Assembly (NCBI RefSeq): GCF_002015085.1
Contig: NZ_MUXW01000002.1
Coordinates: 1-64,000, forward strand
Source: Glaesserella parasuis
GTDB lineage: Bacteria; Pseudomonadota; Gammaproteobacteria; Enterobacterales; Pasteurellaceae
Reading direction: 5' to 3'
DNA length: 64,000 nt
The translations under genes were made by a program, and so were the position numbers. Shown piece by piece: positions 32,277 to 41,930 of the stretch. The notes under the pieces are model-generated. The model did not search any database. It had not been told where the DNA came from and saw only the letters and a list, made by a program, of their open reading frames with translations. Numbering within the stretch: the first letter of the stretch is position 1; every line of letters begins with the position of its first letter.

Positions 32277-33626
32277 CTAAAGTAAAATACTACCAATATA
32301 AGCAATAATAAAGCCTACAACACCGATAGAGGTTTCAAGGGCTGTCCAAGTTTTTAAAGTTGTTTTCTCATCCATTTCTAGGAAACGGCTTACGAGCCAG
32401 AAACCCGAATCGTTTACGTGAGAAAGAACTGTCGCACCAGAAGCAATAGAAATCACAATAAAGCAGAGATCAAATTGAGTTAGGCTTGTATCTGCTGCAA
32501 CCATTGGTGCAATTAATGCTGCCGTTGTGGTTAATGCGACTGTTGCAGAACCTTGTGCAACACGGAAAGTCGTTGCAATAATAAATGCCGCTACAATAAT
32601 TGGCATACCAGTATCTGACATTAAAACAGAGAGTTCGTCACCAATACCACTTGCACGGAGCACGCCACCAAACATACCACCAGCCCCTGTTACTAGAATA
32701 ATAGAGCAGATTGGTCCTAAAGCATTGTTACAAATTTTTTCAATTTGCTCATAGCTACGATTGCCTTTTAACAGCAGAATCGCAACCACCAAGGTAATCA
32801 ACAAGGCAACAGGTGTTTTACCAATCAAACGTAAACTTTGAACCCAAAGGTCTGAACCATCTACCACTTTAGCAACTGTTAATGTATTCAATCCTGTATC
32901 AAATAAAATCAAGAAGATAGGTAATAACAGAATAATCAGAACACGTTTAAAGCTTGGCGGATTTTGTACCGCTGTATCATTCACGGCCAATGAATTTAAA
33001 AAGGCTTTTGGTAAATCCACATGGATACGTTTACTCACAAACATACTGAATAAGTAAGTACCAATATACCAAGTTGGAATCGCACAGATTAATCCGACAA
33101 TCACCAGCAATCCCATATTAGCCCCCAGTAAATCACCAGAAGCAACAGGGCCTGGATGAGGAGGAAGGAAGGCGTGCATCACTGCAAAAGCGCCCGATGA
33201 TGGTAATGCATAACGTAATACTGAACCACCAAACTGTTTTGCCACACTGAAAATAATAGGCAACATCACCACAAGTCCAGCATCAAAAAAGATAGGGAAA
33301 CCAAAAAGTAAAGAGGCCACACCAAGAGCGAATGGTGCGCGTTTTTCCCCAAATTTATTGATTAAAGTATCCGCAAGGACTTTTGCTCCTCCCGTAATTT
33401 CAAGTAAGCGACCAATCATCGCCCCTAAACCTACCAATAAAGCGACAGATGCTAATGTACTACCGAAGCCACCTAACAAGGTTGGTAAAATTTTATCGAC
33501 AGAGATCCCTGTCGCTAACGCAGTTAATAAACTCACAATAATTAAAGCCACAAATGCGTGCACTTTAAATTTCATAATCATCACTAGTAGCAAAATAATC
33601 GCTACAACCATCGTAAAAATTAACAT
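32277..33626 (-). CDS. Gluconate permease, GntP family
   Basis: A 449-aa H+/gluconate symporter with 12 or more membrane segments (FPIFFDAGLVVMLPIIF, LPPHPGPVASGDLLGANMG, FRVAQGSATVALTTTAALI). The ATG at 33626, with GGGGG upstream, is chosen because the longer ORF (33662) would start inside the GntR operator. It is divergent from gntK. Confidence 0.88.
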   Translation of the reverse strand: MLIFTMVVAIILLLVMIMKFKVHAFVALIIVSLLTALATGISVDKILPTLLGGFGSTLASVALLVGLGAMIGRLLEITGGAKVLADTLINKFGEKRAPFALGVASLLFGFPIFFDAGLVVMLPIIFSVAKQFGGSVLRYALPSSGAFAVMHAFLPPHPGPVASGDLLGANMGLLVIVGLICAIPTWYIGTYLFSMFVSKRIHVDLPKAFLNSLAVNDTAVQNPPSFKRVLIILLLPIFLILFDTGLNTLTVAKVVDGSDLWVQSLRLIGKTPVALLITLVVAILLLKGNRSYEQIEKICNNALGPICSIILVTGAGGMFGGVLRASGIGDELSVLMSDTGMPIIVAAFIIATTFRVAQGSATVALTTTAALIAPMVAADTSLTQFDLCFIVISIASGATVLSHVNDSGFWLVSRFLEMDEKTTLKTWTALETSIGVVGFIIAYIGSILL

Positions 33627-33647
33627 ATAACCCCCTAAGGCATAAAT

Positions 33648-33801
33648 TGTTACTGGTAACATATTATTTTGTATCTAAAATGTAAACGGAATTCTCAAAT
33701 TTATTTTAAATCTGTGATCTTGTTCAAATTTTGAATAAAATTTTCATAATTTAATCTATCAACGTGTTACATTATGGAAAAATTTCAGTTATCGGTAACA
33801 T
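33648..33801. promoter_or_regulatory. gnt divergent control region: two GntR-like operators and a CRP-like site
   Basis: TGTTACTGGTAACA (33648-33661) and GTTATCGGTAACAT (33788-33801) resemble the E. coli GntR operator (ATGTTACCGGTAACAA is the remembered consensus), one near each gene. TGTGATCTTGTTCAAA (33713-33728) resembles a CRP site. The layout fits gluconate induction and catabolite control. Confidence 0.68.
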
Positions 33802-33821
33802 TTTGTTGTAGGAGAACCGTT

Positions 33822-34337
33822 ATGTCAGAAGGGAAAGCATTTATTTTAATGGGCGTATCAAGTACAGGGAAAACCTCTATCGGGACAGAAGTCACACGCC
33901 GTTTAGGTATGAAATTGATTGATGGCGATGATCTTCATCCAAGAGCGAACATTATTAAAATGGGGAATGGCATTCCACTCAATGATCAAGACAGAGAACC
34001 TTGGCTAGAACGGATTAATGATGCGGCATTTAGCTTAGAACAGAAAAGTGAAAAAGGTATTATCGTCTGTTCTGCGTTGAAAAAAATCTATCGAGATCGT
34101 ATTCGACAAGGCAACAATGATGTTAAATTTATCTTTCTAAAAGGCTCTTTTGAATTGGTGTTAGAACGTATGAAGCAACGGAAAGGGCATTATATGAAAA
34201 CAGATATGCTGAAAAGCCAATTTGCGACCTTAGAAGAACCTCAGGCAGATGAAAAGGACGTGATTTTTATTGATATTGATGCACCTTTTGAAACTGTGGT
34301 AGAACGTTGTATTGACACTATCAAACCACTGCTTTAA
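33822..34337 (+). CDS. gntK: Gluconokinase
   Basis: A 171-aa kinase making 6-phosphogluconate. P-loop GVSSTGKTS (about 9-17), LIDGDDLHPRANIIKMGNGIPLND, and CSALKKIYRDRIR are signatures of the family. The start at 33822 has GGAG at 9 bases and gives the normal length. It is convergent and overlaps the gntR stop by 4 bases. Confidence 0.92.
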   Translation: MSEGKAFILMGVSSTGKTSIGTEVTRRLGMKLIDGDDLHPRANIIKMGNGIPLNDQDREPWLERINDAAFSLEQKSEKGIIVCSALKKIYRDRIRQGNNDVKFIFLKGSFELVLERMKQRKGHYMKTDMLKSQFATLEEPQADEKDVIFIDIDAPFETVVERCIDTIKPLL

Positions 34338-35335
34338 ATACTCTCTCCCAAATGAATTTGGTAGCCTAAGTTGATGATACTACTCTGCTGTGCTTCACCC
34401 TTTAGACGATTCAATAGCTCTTGGGCTGCAACTTTGCCGATCTCTAAACGGGGAGTAATGACCGTTGCTAATTGTGGGGTGAGTGATTGCCCCACATCGT
34501 GCCCATGAAAGCCTGCAATCGCCATCTCTTTTGGAACCTTAATACCTAAGCGTTGGCATTCAAATAAAGCCCCGATTGCTAAATCATCATTGGTACAGAA
34601 AATACCATCAATATCAGGATATTGTGCCAATGCCTGTTGAAGTTGCTTGGCTCCAAGCGTAAAAGAAGATGGTTCATCGGTAATCAAACTATGCGGTTCT
34701 AAATGATATTTTAGCATGGCTTGTTCATAGCCTTGCATTTTCAATTTTGTCCGTTTATCCATACGAGCAGTAAAATAAACAATATTTTTATGTCCACGAC
34801 TAATCATAGTTTCAACCATAGATTGTGCTGCAGAAATATTGTCAAATCCGACCGCTTGTTGAATGCCAATTTCACTGCTATCCATGATCTCAATCACTGG
34901 AATATTCGCCACCTCTAACATCTTCAAAGTACGTTTAGAATGGTGATTTTCCGACAGAATAATGCCATCCACATTATAGGAGAGTAACGACTCAATTCGC
35001 TGTTCTTCTTTCTCTTGGCTATAACCATAGTGAGCTAACATCGTTTGATAACCTGCCTTATCCGTGACTAATTCAATACCTTTAATCACATCAGCAAAGA
35101 CTTGGTTGGTTAAAGAAGGCACCAACACTCCTATGGCTCGGCTTTTTGCATTCGATAAAATATCAGGTGCTCGATTGGGAATATAGCCAAATTCTGTAAT
35201 CGCTTCTGCAATTCGCAGCCCTGTTTCATGTGCGACTGCTTCTGGATTACGCAAATAACGACTGATCGTCATTTTAGTAATCCCTAAATGATCGGCAATA
35301 TGTTGAAGCGTTGGGCGTTTACGTTTTGGTGCCAT
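34334..35335 (-). CDS. gntR: LacI-family gluconate repressor
   Basis: A 333-aa LacI-type regulator with the N-terminal HTH (PTLQHIADHLGITKMTISRYLRNPEAV) and a periplasmic-binding-like sensor domain (SRAIGVLVPSLTNQVFADVIKG...). Its neighbours and the matching operators at 33648 and 33788 identify it as the GntR type. Confidence 0.87.
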   Translation of the reverse strand: MAPKRKRPTLQHIADHLGITKMTISRYLRNPEAVAHETGLRIAEAITEFGYIPNRAPDILSNAKSRAIGVLVPSLTNQVFADVIKGIELVTDKAGYQTMLAHYGYSQEKEEQRIESLLSYNVDGIILSENHHSKRTLKMLEVANIPVIEIMDSSEIGIQQAVGFDNISAAQSMVETMISRGHKNIVYFTARMDKRTKLKMQGYEQAMLKYHLEPHSLITDEPSSFTLGAKQLQQALAQYPDIDGIFCTNDDLAIGALFECQRLGIKVPKEMAIAGFHGHDVGQSLTPQLATVITPRLEIGKVAAQELLNRLKGEAQQSSIINLGYQIHLGESI

Positions 35336-35419
35336 AAATAGAATAGATAAAAGAATAGATTACTTATTCTACTGAAATTTAAGAGAGGTTCCAATGGAGA
35401 GGCAATAAATAGAAATGAT

Positions 35420-35463
35420 CAAGCGGTGAGATTCGCAAAAAATTTTGCAAATCTCACCGCTTG
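35420..35463. terminator. Inverted uptake-signal pair, end of the nap operon
   Basis: CAAGCGGTGAGATTCGCA faces its near-complement around AAAAATTTT, between the gntR 5' region and the napC stop. Confidence 0.75.
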
Positions 35464-35469
35464 TATTCC

Positions 35470-36060
35470 TTATTTCTCTGAAGAGAAACCCGATTTCACC
35501 CCGTGCATATTTGGCAACTGGTGAGCAATCCCTTTATGGCAGTCAATACAAGTTTTACCTTCTTGTTCAGCCATTGCGTGCATTTTTGCCGCCACATTTT
35601 TTTGCTGAGTGAAGTCCATATCGCTGAAGTTATGGCAGTTACGGCACTCTTGTGAATTGTTGGCTTTCATTCTTGCCCATTCACGTTGAGCCATTTCTAA
35701 GCGGTGTGCTTCAAATTTCTCTTTGGTGTCCACTTTGCCTGTCAGGTGAGCAAAAACTTCACGAGATGCGACAATTTTGCGTGTCCATTTCGGAATAAAT
35801 TCGTGCGGTAAGTGGCAATCTGCACAGTCCGCTTTAACACCACTGCGGTTTGAGTAGTGAGCAGATGCTCGATACTCAGGAACAACATCATTCATATGAC
35901 AGCTTGAACAAAACTCTTCTGTATTAGTGTGCTCTAATGCTGTGTTAAATCCACCCCAGAATAAAATACCGCCGATCGCAGAAACGACAATGAGAAAACC
36001 GATGCCGATTTTGCTTGGCGTTTTAAACCACGTCCAAAATTTTTTGATGAGCTTAAACAT
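35470..36060 (-). CDS. napC: Tetrahaem cytochrome c NapC
   Basis: A 196-aa membrane-anchored quinol dehydrogenase that passes electrons to NapB/NapA. One N-terminal membrane anchor (about 18-38) and four CxxCH haem sites (CSSCH, CADCH, CRNCH, CIDCH). It starts exactly at the napB stop. Confidence 0.95.
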   Translation of the reverse strand: MFKLIKKFWTWFKTPSKIGIGFLIVVSAIGGILFWGGFNTALEHTNTEEFCSSCHMNDVVPEYRASAHYSNRSGVKADCADCHLPHEFIPKWTRKIVASREVFAHLTGKVDTKEKFEAHRLEMAQREWARMKANNSQECRNCHNFSDMDFTQQKNVAAKMHAMAEQEGKTCIDCHKGIAHQLPNMHGVKSGFSSEK

Positions 36061-36488
36061 TATTTACCCCCAAATGCTTTGGTCGGTTCAAATTGGTTTT
36101 CGATAATTGGATCAACATTTGCTTGTGGAACGTGGCATTGTAAGCAGAAATAACGACGTGGTGATGTGTCACCAGTCACATTGCCGTTACGATCCATAAA
36201 GTGTGTTGGGCTAATGCGGGGTGCACCTGTGGTACGATAGTTCTCTACGCCGTGACAGTTTAAACATTGGTTGGTGTTTTTGGTCACTTGGTAGCCTTTA
36301 ATGCTATGTGGGATCATTGGGGGTTGGTTCACATAGCTAAGCGGTAACTTTCCTTCATCTTTTGGCATATTGTGGAAAGCAGGTTCAATCGCTTCAACAC
36401 CTTTATCTGCACTTGACGGGACTTTTTCTACATTCGCAAAAGCCACACCTGTTACTGCGATTAATAATAGGGCGAGATATTTTTTCAT
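36060..36488 (-). CDS. napB: Dihaem cytochrome NapB
   Basis: A 142-aa periplasmic small subunit with a signal peptide (MKKYLALLLIAVTGVAFA) and two haem sites (CLNCHGVE, CLQCHVPQ). It overlaps napH by 4 bases. Confidence 0.95.
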   Translation of the reverse strand: MKKYLALLLIAVTGVAFANVEKVPSSADKGVEAIEPAFHNMPKDEGKLPLSYVNQPPMIPHSIKGYQVTKNTNQCLNCHGVENYRTTGAPRISPTHFMDRNGNVTGDTSPRRYFCLQCHVPQANVDPIIENQFEPTKAFGGK

Positions 36489-37354
36489 TTTTCACTCCGT
36501 TCACGTTCAAAACGTGTTGTAAAACTAAATACATTTTCTGCACAGACATCAACGCAACGTCCGCAACTAATACAATCTTTCGATAACACTATTTGGCTAT
36601 CTTCGGGTTTACCATTTAAGGGTAAGCGTAGTACCTGTGGTTCAGGGCAAACGTGGAAACAATCCATACAGCGATCGCATTTCGCACGATCAACAACCCT
36701 TACTCGTACAATGCTTTTTGCACCGATTAAACCGTAGGCTGCTCCGATTGGACAGAGATGTCCGCACCAACCGTGTTCCACAATCAATAAATCAAATAAG
36801 AAAACCGCTAACACTAACCAAAGCGTTGCACCAAGACCAAAGACGAACACTCGACCAAGTGCTGCAACGGGGTTGATCCATTCCCATAATAATGTGCCAG
36901 AAATGGCTGATCCGACTAAGATCATTGCTAAAATACCGTAACGTAATGAACGGGGTAATTTAGCGGATTGACGGATCCCAAGTTTTCGTCGTAGCCAAGC
37001 GGCACAGTCTGTGACGATATTGACAGGGCAAATCCAGCCACAGAATACCTTGCTTGCGAGTAACGCATATATTGCCACGATGATCGCTGCACCCAGTAAG
37101 GTTTTCCATTCAGGCAAATAGCCTGTTGCAAGACTTTCTGCGGTAATCAGTGGATCGGTTAAAGGGATAAGGTCAAACAGCATACTTGAGCTGTAATTCC
37201 CTTTTAAGATCCATACATTCCACATCGGACCGCTTAAGAACATTAACACTACACTGAGCTGGCTTAATCGGCGTAAAATCAAAAAGCGATAAGCACGCCA
37301 CCAACCTAATTTTTGTCGGGCTTCAAGCCCTGCATCTTTCGGGGAATTTGCCAT
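36485..37354 (-). CDS. napH: Quinol dehydrogenase membrane subunit NapH
   Basis: A 289-aa protein with four or more membrane segments, CGWICPVNIV and CGHLCPIGA cysteine motifs, and two C-terminal [4Fe-4S] sites (CDRCMDCFHVCP, CISCGRCVDVCA). With NapG it feeds quinol electrons to the reductase. Confidence 0.95.
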   Translation of the reverse strand: MANSPKDAGLEARQKLGWWRAYRFLILRRLSQLSVVLMFLSGPMWNVWILKGNYSSSMLFDLIPLTDPLITAESLATGYLPEWKTLLGAAIIVAIYALLASKVFCGWICPVNIVTDCAAWLRRKLGIRQSAKLPRSLRYGILAMILVGSAISGTLLWEWINPVAALGRVFVFGLGATLWLVLAVFLFDLLIVEHGWCGHLCPIGAAYGLIGAKSIVRVRVVDRAKCDRCMDCFHVCPEPQVLRLPLNGKPEDSQIVLSKDCISCGRCVDVCAENVFSFTTRFERERSEK

Positions 37355-38112
37355 TATTTCACCCCTTCTGGCATTCGTGTTGGTAAGGAAATAATGCCTT
37401 CTGGGTTGGTTTCATCAAGCAGAGAATGCCCTGCTTTCTGTTTTTCTTCCCAACCAAGTCGGTAATGTTTGCCTAACATTCCTTTTGCCAACGACATTGG
37501 CAATACTTTGATTGCGGCTTCTTCTAACACACAGGCTTCTTCACACTTACCACACCCTGTACACGCATCGGAATGTACCGTTGGGATAAACATTGCGTGT
37601 TTACCAGTACGATCGTTGCGTTGCATTTCAAGGGTGATCGCCTTGTCAATTAACGGGCAAACCCGATAACACACATCACAACGTAAACCTTGCCAGTTCA
37701 AACAGGTTTCGTGATCAAGCAGAACGGATAAACCCATTCGAGCATCATCAATATTCGTTAAATTTGGATCTAACGCACCGCTTGGGCAAGCCTTAACACA
37801 AGGAATATCAGGACACATTTCGCACGGTTTATCACGAGCGATAAAGTAAGGTGTTCCTGCTTCCATTGGCGATAGTAATGAAGCCAAATGCAACATATCG
37901 TAAGGGCAAGCCTGTACACATTGTCCACAGCGAACACAAGCGGCAGTGAAATCTTTGTCATCGGCTAATGCACCTGGTGGACGCAGTGCCACGCCTTGTC
38001 GAGCAAGGCTTTGGTTTTGTTGTAAGGCTAAGATGATCCCCACACCACAAACACCGCCTGCCGTGCGTGTCGCATTTTTTAAAAATTGGCGACGATTTGG
38101 ATCGAGTTTCAA
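37354..38112 (-). CDS. napG: Ferredoxin-type NapG
   Basis: A 252-aa Tat substrate (NRRQFLKNATR) with four cysteine clusters (CVRCGQCVQACP, CEMCPDIPCVKACP, CDVCYRVCP, CTGCGKCEEAC). It starts at the napH boundary, with one-base overlap. A hairpin separates it from napA. Confidence 0.95.
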   Translation of the reverse strand: MKLDPNRRQFLKNATRTAGGVCGVGIILALQQNQSLARQGVALRPPGALADDKDFTAACVRCGQCVQACPYDMLHLASLLSPMEAGTPYFIARDKPCEMCPDIPCVKACPSGALDPNLTNIDDARMGLSVLLDHETCLNWQGLRCDVCYRVCPLIDKAITLEMQRNDRTGKHAMFIPTVHSDACTGCGKCEEACVLEEAAIKVLPMSLAKGMLGKHYRLGWEEKQKAGHSLLDETNPEGIISLPTRMPEGVK

Positions 38113-38173
38113 TGCCTGTTCCTTATTTGCAAATTGTTGCTCAAATCTAACCGCTTACGGGGTATCTGATATT

Positions 38174-38193
38174 CTTCCCCCATTTATGGGGGA
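38174..38193 (-). terminator. Hairpin between napA and napG
   Basis: TTCCCCCATTTATGGGGGAA, an 8-bp stem. It may partly attenuate the operon or protect the upstream message. No long T run follows. Confidence 0.5.
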
Positions 38194-38204
38194 AGTGTTC
38201 TTGG

Positions 38205-40688
38205 CTAAGCCTTCACAACCTTAACCGCACATTTTTTGAAGTCGGTTTCTTTTGAGATTGGGTCGGTTGCATCTAAGGTTAATTTATTGGCTAACTGACC
38301 TGCATCGAAGAAGGTGGTGTAAATTAAGCCTTCAGGCACTTTGTTACGACCACGGGTATCTAAATGCGAGATCATCTCACCACGGCGTGAAATTACTTTC
38401 ACTTTGTCGCCGTGACGTAAACCACGTTTTTGAGCGTCCGTTGGGTGCATCCACACTAAGTTATTCGGGAATGAACGGTGTAATTCAGGTACACGACGGG
38501 TCATTGAGCCTGAGTGCCAGTGTTCAAGTACACGCCCTGTTGATAACCATAAATCATATTCCGCATCTGGTGCTTCTGCAGGTGGCTCATAAGGTACAGC
38601 AAGAATAATCGCTTTTTTATCTGGATAACCGTAGAAAGCAACGCCTTCGCCTGCTTTGACATATGGGTCATAGCCTTCACGGTAACGCCATAAGGTTTCT
38701 TTGCCATCCACGACCGGCCAACGTAAACCACGTGCTTTATGATAAGTTTCAAAGTCTGCTAAATCGTGACCGTGACCACGACCGAATGCCGCATACTCTT
38801 CAAATAAACCTTTTTGTAAATAGAAGCCAAAATGGGTTGACTCATCATTGATGTAATCAGCTTTATCCGTTGGTACTTGGAATTTATCCACTTGACCATT
38901 GCGATATAACACATCGTATAGTGTTTTACCTTTATATTCAGGGTTTGCTGCTAATACTTCTGCTGGCCACATTTCATCTGTGGTGAAGTATTTAGAGAAC
39001 TCCACTAATTGCCATAAGTCTGATTTCGCTTCGCCTGGTGCTTTCACTTGTTGGAACCAGAACTGAGTACGACGCTCTGCGTTACCATAAGCCCCTTCTT
39101 TTTCTACCCACATTGCTGTTGGAAGAATTAAGTCTGCAGAAAGTGCAGAAACTGTTGGGTATGGATCTGACACAACAATAAAGTTGCGTTCATCACGCCA
39201 GCCTGGCATACGCTCTTGGTTAATATTCGGACCACATTGCATATTATTGTTACACATTACCCAGTAAGCATTGAGTTTACCGTCTTTTAATGCACGGTCT
39301 TGTGCCACAGCGTGCAAGCCTACTTTAGTTTGGATAACACCATTTGGTAACTTCCATAATTTTTCTGCGGTTTTAACGTGTTCAGGGTTAGTCACCACTA
39401 AATCTGCTGGTAAGCGGTGAATAAAGGTTCCTACTTCACGTGCTGTACCACAGGCTGATGGCTGACCTGTTAATGAGAAAGGTCCACAACCTGGTTTAGA
39501 AATTTTGCCTGTCAGTAAGTGAATGTTATAGATGAGATGGTTTGCCCACACACCACGAACGTGTTGGTTAAAGCCCATTGTCCAGAATGAAACGATGTTC
39601 AGGTTTGGATCCGCATACATTTTCGCAAGGCTTTCTAACTGATCTTTTGGCACGCCCGATAATTCGTGTGCTTTATCTAAGGTATATTCAGAAACAAGCT
39701 GTTTAAACTCTTCAAAGCTACTGTCGTGCATTTTGCCTGCAGTTTTTGCATTTTTAGCCGCTTGTTCTAATGGGTGGTTGTCACGCAGACCGTAACCGAT
39801 ATCCGTTTCACCACGTTTGAATTTAGTGTGTTTTTGGATAAAGTCTTGGTCAATCGCATTGTTTTGAATCAAGTAATTTGCGATATAGTTCATAATCGCT
39901 AAATCACCTTGTGGTTTAAATACGATAGGCAAATCCGCAAGTTCAAAAGAACGGTGTTCAAAGGTAGAAAGAACCGCAACTTTTGCATCTTGTTTGGATA
40001 AACGGCGATCAGAAATACGCGACCATAAGATCGGGTGCATTTCCGCCATATTGGATCCCCAAAGCACAAATACATCGGCTTTCTCAATATCGTCATAACA
40101 ACCCATCGGTTCGTCCATACCAAAGGTACGCATAAACGCAACCGCTGCTGAAGCCATACAGTGACGTGCATTTGGATCGATATTATTTGAACGTAAACCT
40201 GCTTTAAATAGTTTAGATTTTGCTACCCCTTCAAAGATCGTTGATTGACCCGAAGTAAACATACCCACGCCATTTGGACCTTGCTCTTTAATCGCTTTCT
40301 TGAATTTTTCCGCCATAATGGTAAATGCTTGATCCCAAGAAACAGGGGTAAATTCACCATTTTTGTCGTACTTACCGTCTTTCATACGCAACATTGGCGA
40401 TGTTAAGCGGTCTTTTCCGTACATAATTTTCGGCAGGAAGTAACCTTTAATACAGTTCAAACCACGGTTTACTTCGGCATCAGGGTCACCTTGAGAAGCA
40501 ACCACACGTCCATTTTGCGTACCGACAAGCACGCTACAACCTGTACCGCAGAAACGGCAAGGTGCTTTATCCCATTTAATGCTATTGTCGTTAGCGTACA
40601 CATTTTTCACAGGTAACGTAATACCTGCGGCGAGAGCTGCTGCTGCCGCTGCATTCGCTTTCATAAAATCGCGACGATTGAGTTCCAT
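38205..40688 (-). CDS. napA: Periplasmic nitrate reductase catalytic subunit
   Basis: An 827-aa molybdenum enzyme reducing nitrate to nitrite. Tat signal NRRDFMKANAAAAAALAAG, [4Fe-4S] motif CRFCGTGCSVLVG with a further Cys at RGLNCIKGYF, and the Mo-cofactor region with the Cys ligand in RHCMASAAVAF. Full length for the family. Confidence 0.97.
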   Translation of the reverse strand: MELNRRDFMKANAAAAAALAAGITLPVKNVYANDNSIKWDKAPCRFCGTGCSVLVGTQNGRVVASQGDPDAEVNRGLNCIKGYFLPKIMYGKDRLTSPMLRMKDGKYDKNGEFTPVSWDQAFTIMAEKFKKAIKEQGPNGVGMFTSGQSTIFEGVAKSKLFKAGLRSNNIDPNARHCMASAAVAFMRTFGMDEPMGCYDDIEKADVFVLWGSNMAEMHPILWSRISDRRLSKQDAKVAVLSTFEHRSFELADLPIVFKPQGDLAIMNYIANYLIQNNAIDQDFIQKHTKFKRGETDIGYGLRDNHPLEQAAKNAKTAGKMHDSSFEEFKQLVSEYTLDKAHELSGVPKDQLESLAKMYADPNLNIVSFWTMGFNQHVRGVWANHLIYNIHLLTGKISKPGCGPFSLTGQPSACGTAREVGTFIHRLPADLVVTNPEHVKTAEKLWKLPNGVIQTKVGLHAVAQDRALKDGKLNAYWVMCNNNMQCGPNINQERMPGWRDERNFIVVSDPYPTVSALSADLILPTAMWVEKEGAYGNAERRTQFWFQQVKAPGEAKSDLWQLVEFSKYFTTDEMWPAEVLAANPEYKGKTLYDVLYRNGQVDKFQVPTDKADYINDESTHFGFYLQKGLFEEYAAFGRGHGHDLADFETYHKARGLRWPVVDGKETLWRYREGYDPYVKAGEGVAFYGYPDKKAIILAVPYEPPAEAPDAEYDLWLSTGRVLEHWHSGSMTRRVPELHRSFPNNLVWMHPTDAQKRGLRHGDKVKVISRRGEMISHLDTRGRNKVPEGLIYTTFFDAGQLANKLTLDATDPISKETDFKKCAVKVVKA

Positions 40689-40720
40689 AAATTCCCCACA
40701 AAATAATAGGTAATACCAAA

Positions 40721-41005
40721 TTAAAGAGCTTCATCTTGGTGGCTATAAATCAGCGACACCACGATAACCCCTTCAATATCTTTAATCATTTCCATACGAT
40801 CAACCAAATCAGGTTGATAACTGGACTCCAAAACAACCACGAGTTTACTTTCTTCAAGTTTCACCCCGTGGATTTCCGTATTCGGTAACTCAGTTAAGGC
40901 TTGCTTCACCAAGTCCAACTTTTCAGGTTTCACTTGAACTACAAGACTGCAAACATACCAGTTGTCCGCTTCGTCATAGTTCAATTTATCAGATACATTT
41001 CTCAT
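40721..41005 (-). CDS. napD: NapD chaperone
   Basis: A 94-aa cytoplasmic chaperone (WYVCSLVVQVKPEKLDLVKQAL, MIKDIEGVIVVSLIYSH) that binds the NapA signal peptide before Tat export. It lies directly upstream of napA. Confidence 0.92.
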   Translation of the reverse strand: MRNVSDKLNYDEADNWYVCSLVVQVKPEKLDLVKQALTELPNTEIHGVKLEESKLVVVLESSYQPDLVDRMEMIKDIEGVIVVSLIYSHQDEAL

Positions 41006-41057
41006 TATTACTCTCTTTTATCCCTATCCCGTTTACGGGAGAGGGAGGAGAAAGCCT

Positions 41058-41615
41058 TTAGGCTTTCGGAGGGAGAGGGCTTTGGACATTTCTCACCAAA
41101 GTGACCGCTTGTGTCGGGCAAACTGCCATACAAGCCCCACAACCATTACAACTTTCCACATTTAATTCAGGCATTGCCACTCGCCCCACTTGTCGCTTAA
41201 AGCGAATAGCGCGGCTTTCACAACTATCTTCACAACTACGGCATTCCACACCGCTAAACGTCATACAGCTTTGCTGAATTTCAACATAATGAAACCACGC
41301 TCGCTCATCTGTTGAACGAAACACATCGGCTTCACACGCCTTCACACACGCCTGACAAAAAGTACACTCCCCACGTCCATTCATAAAATTGACTTCAGGA
41401 TAACCGCCAGCCCCTTTCACTAAAATTTGCGTTTCACACACAGCAATACACTTATCACAATCGGTGCATTTATCAAAAAAATTTGCAAGATCAGTCCAAG
41501 GTGCTCGAACGGCTTGATGCCCTTGCTGAGCCACTTTTTCGTCCTGAAGTGATTTCAAAAAATGTCCACGCAAAAAGCTACGGCGAGGTAAAGTTGTTTC
41601 TGTAAAATTAGCCAA
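41058..41615 (-). CDS. napF: Ferredoxin-type NapF
   Basis: A 185-aa cytoplasmic iron-sulfur protein with three clear clusters (CTDCDKCIAVCE, CTFCQACVKACE, CNGCGACMAVCP) and an extra Cys-rich part (CRSCEDSC). First gene of napFDAGHBC. Its last codons run into a short G/C-rich palindromic repeat (about 41030-41080). Confidence 0.93.
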   Translation of the reverse strand: MANFTETTLPRRSFLRGHFLKSLQDEKVAQQGHQAVRAPWTDLANFFDKCTDCDKCIAVCETQILVKGAGGYPEVNFMNGRGECTFCQACVKACEADVFRSTDERAWFHYVEIQQSCMTFSGVECRSCEDSCESRAIRFKRQVGRVAMPELNVESCNGCGACMAVCPTQAVTLVRNVQSPLPPKA

Positions 41616-41710
41616 AAATAGTTTACTAAATGGATAGGTTATTTATGTTAATGATTGTAACATTTATAAAACATAAAAAATGCAAACAAAATACATTTTA
41701 TGAATGTTAT

Positions 41711-41724
41711 TTGACAATAATCAA
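41711..41724 (-). promoter_or_regulatory. FNR-like box upstream of napF
   Basis: TTGACAATAATCAA differs from the FNR consensus TTGATnnnnATCAA at one arm position. It lies about 100 bases before napF, fitting anaerobic activation of the nap operon. Confidence 0.65.
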
Positions 41725-41786
41725 TAAAAAAGCGGTGAAAATGATTTAATTCTCACCGCTATATATTTGATTTTATAATGCTTTTC

Positions 41787-41912
41787 TTAACGCTGTCTTG
41801 CCTTAAAGCGAGGGTTCGTTTTACAAATCACATATAATTTGCCCTTACGACGAACCACTTGGCAATCTGGGTGGCGTGATTTCGCTGATTTAAGCGAATT
41901 TAAAATTTTCAT
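41787..41912 (-). CDS. rpmJ2: Ribosomal protein L36, zinc-free paralogue
   Basis: A 41-aa protein (MKILNSLKSAKSRHPDCQVV..., KLYVICKTNPRFKARQR) like E. coli YkgO. It lacks the full CxxC...CxxxxH zinc set, the C- form made in zinc shortage. It follows rpmE2 by 18 bases, a pair usually repressed by Zur; I found no convincing Zur box. Confidence 0.88.
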   Translation of the reverse strand: MKILNSLKSAKSRHPDCQVVRRKGKLYVICKTNPRFKARQR

Positions 41913-41930
41913 TTTGTCCCCTTTTATTTC

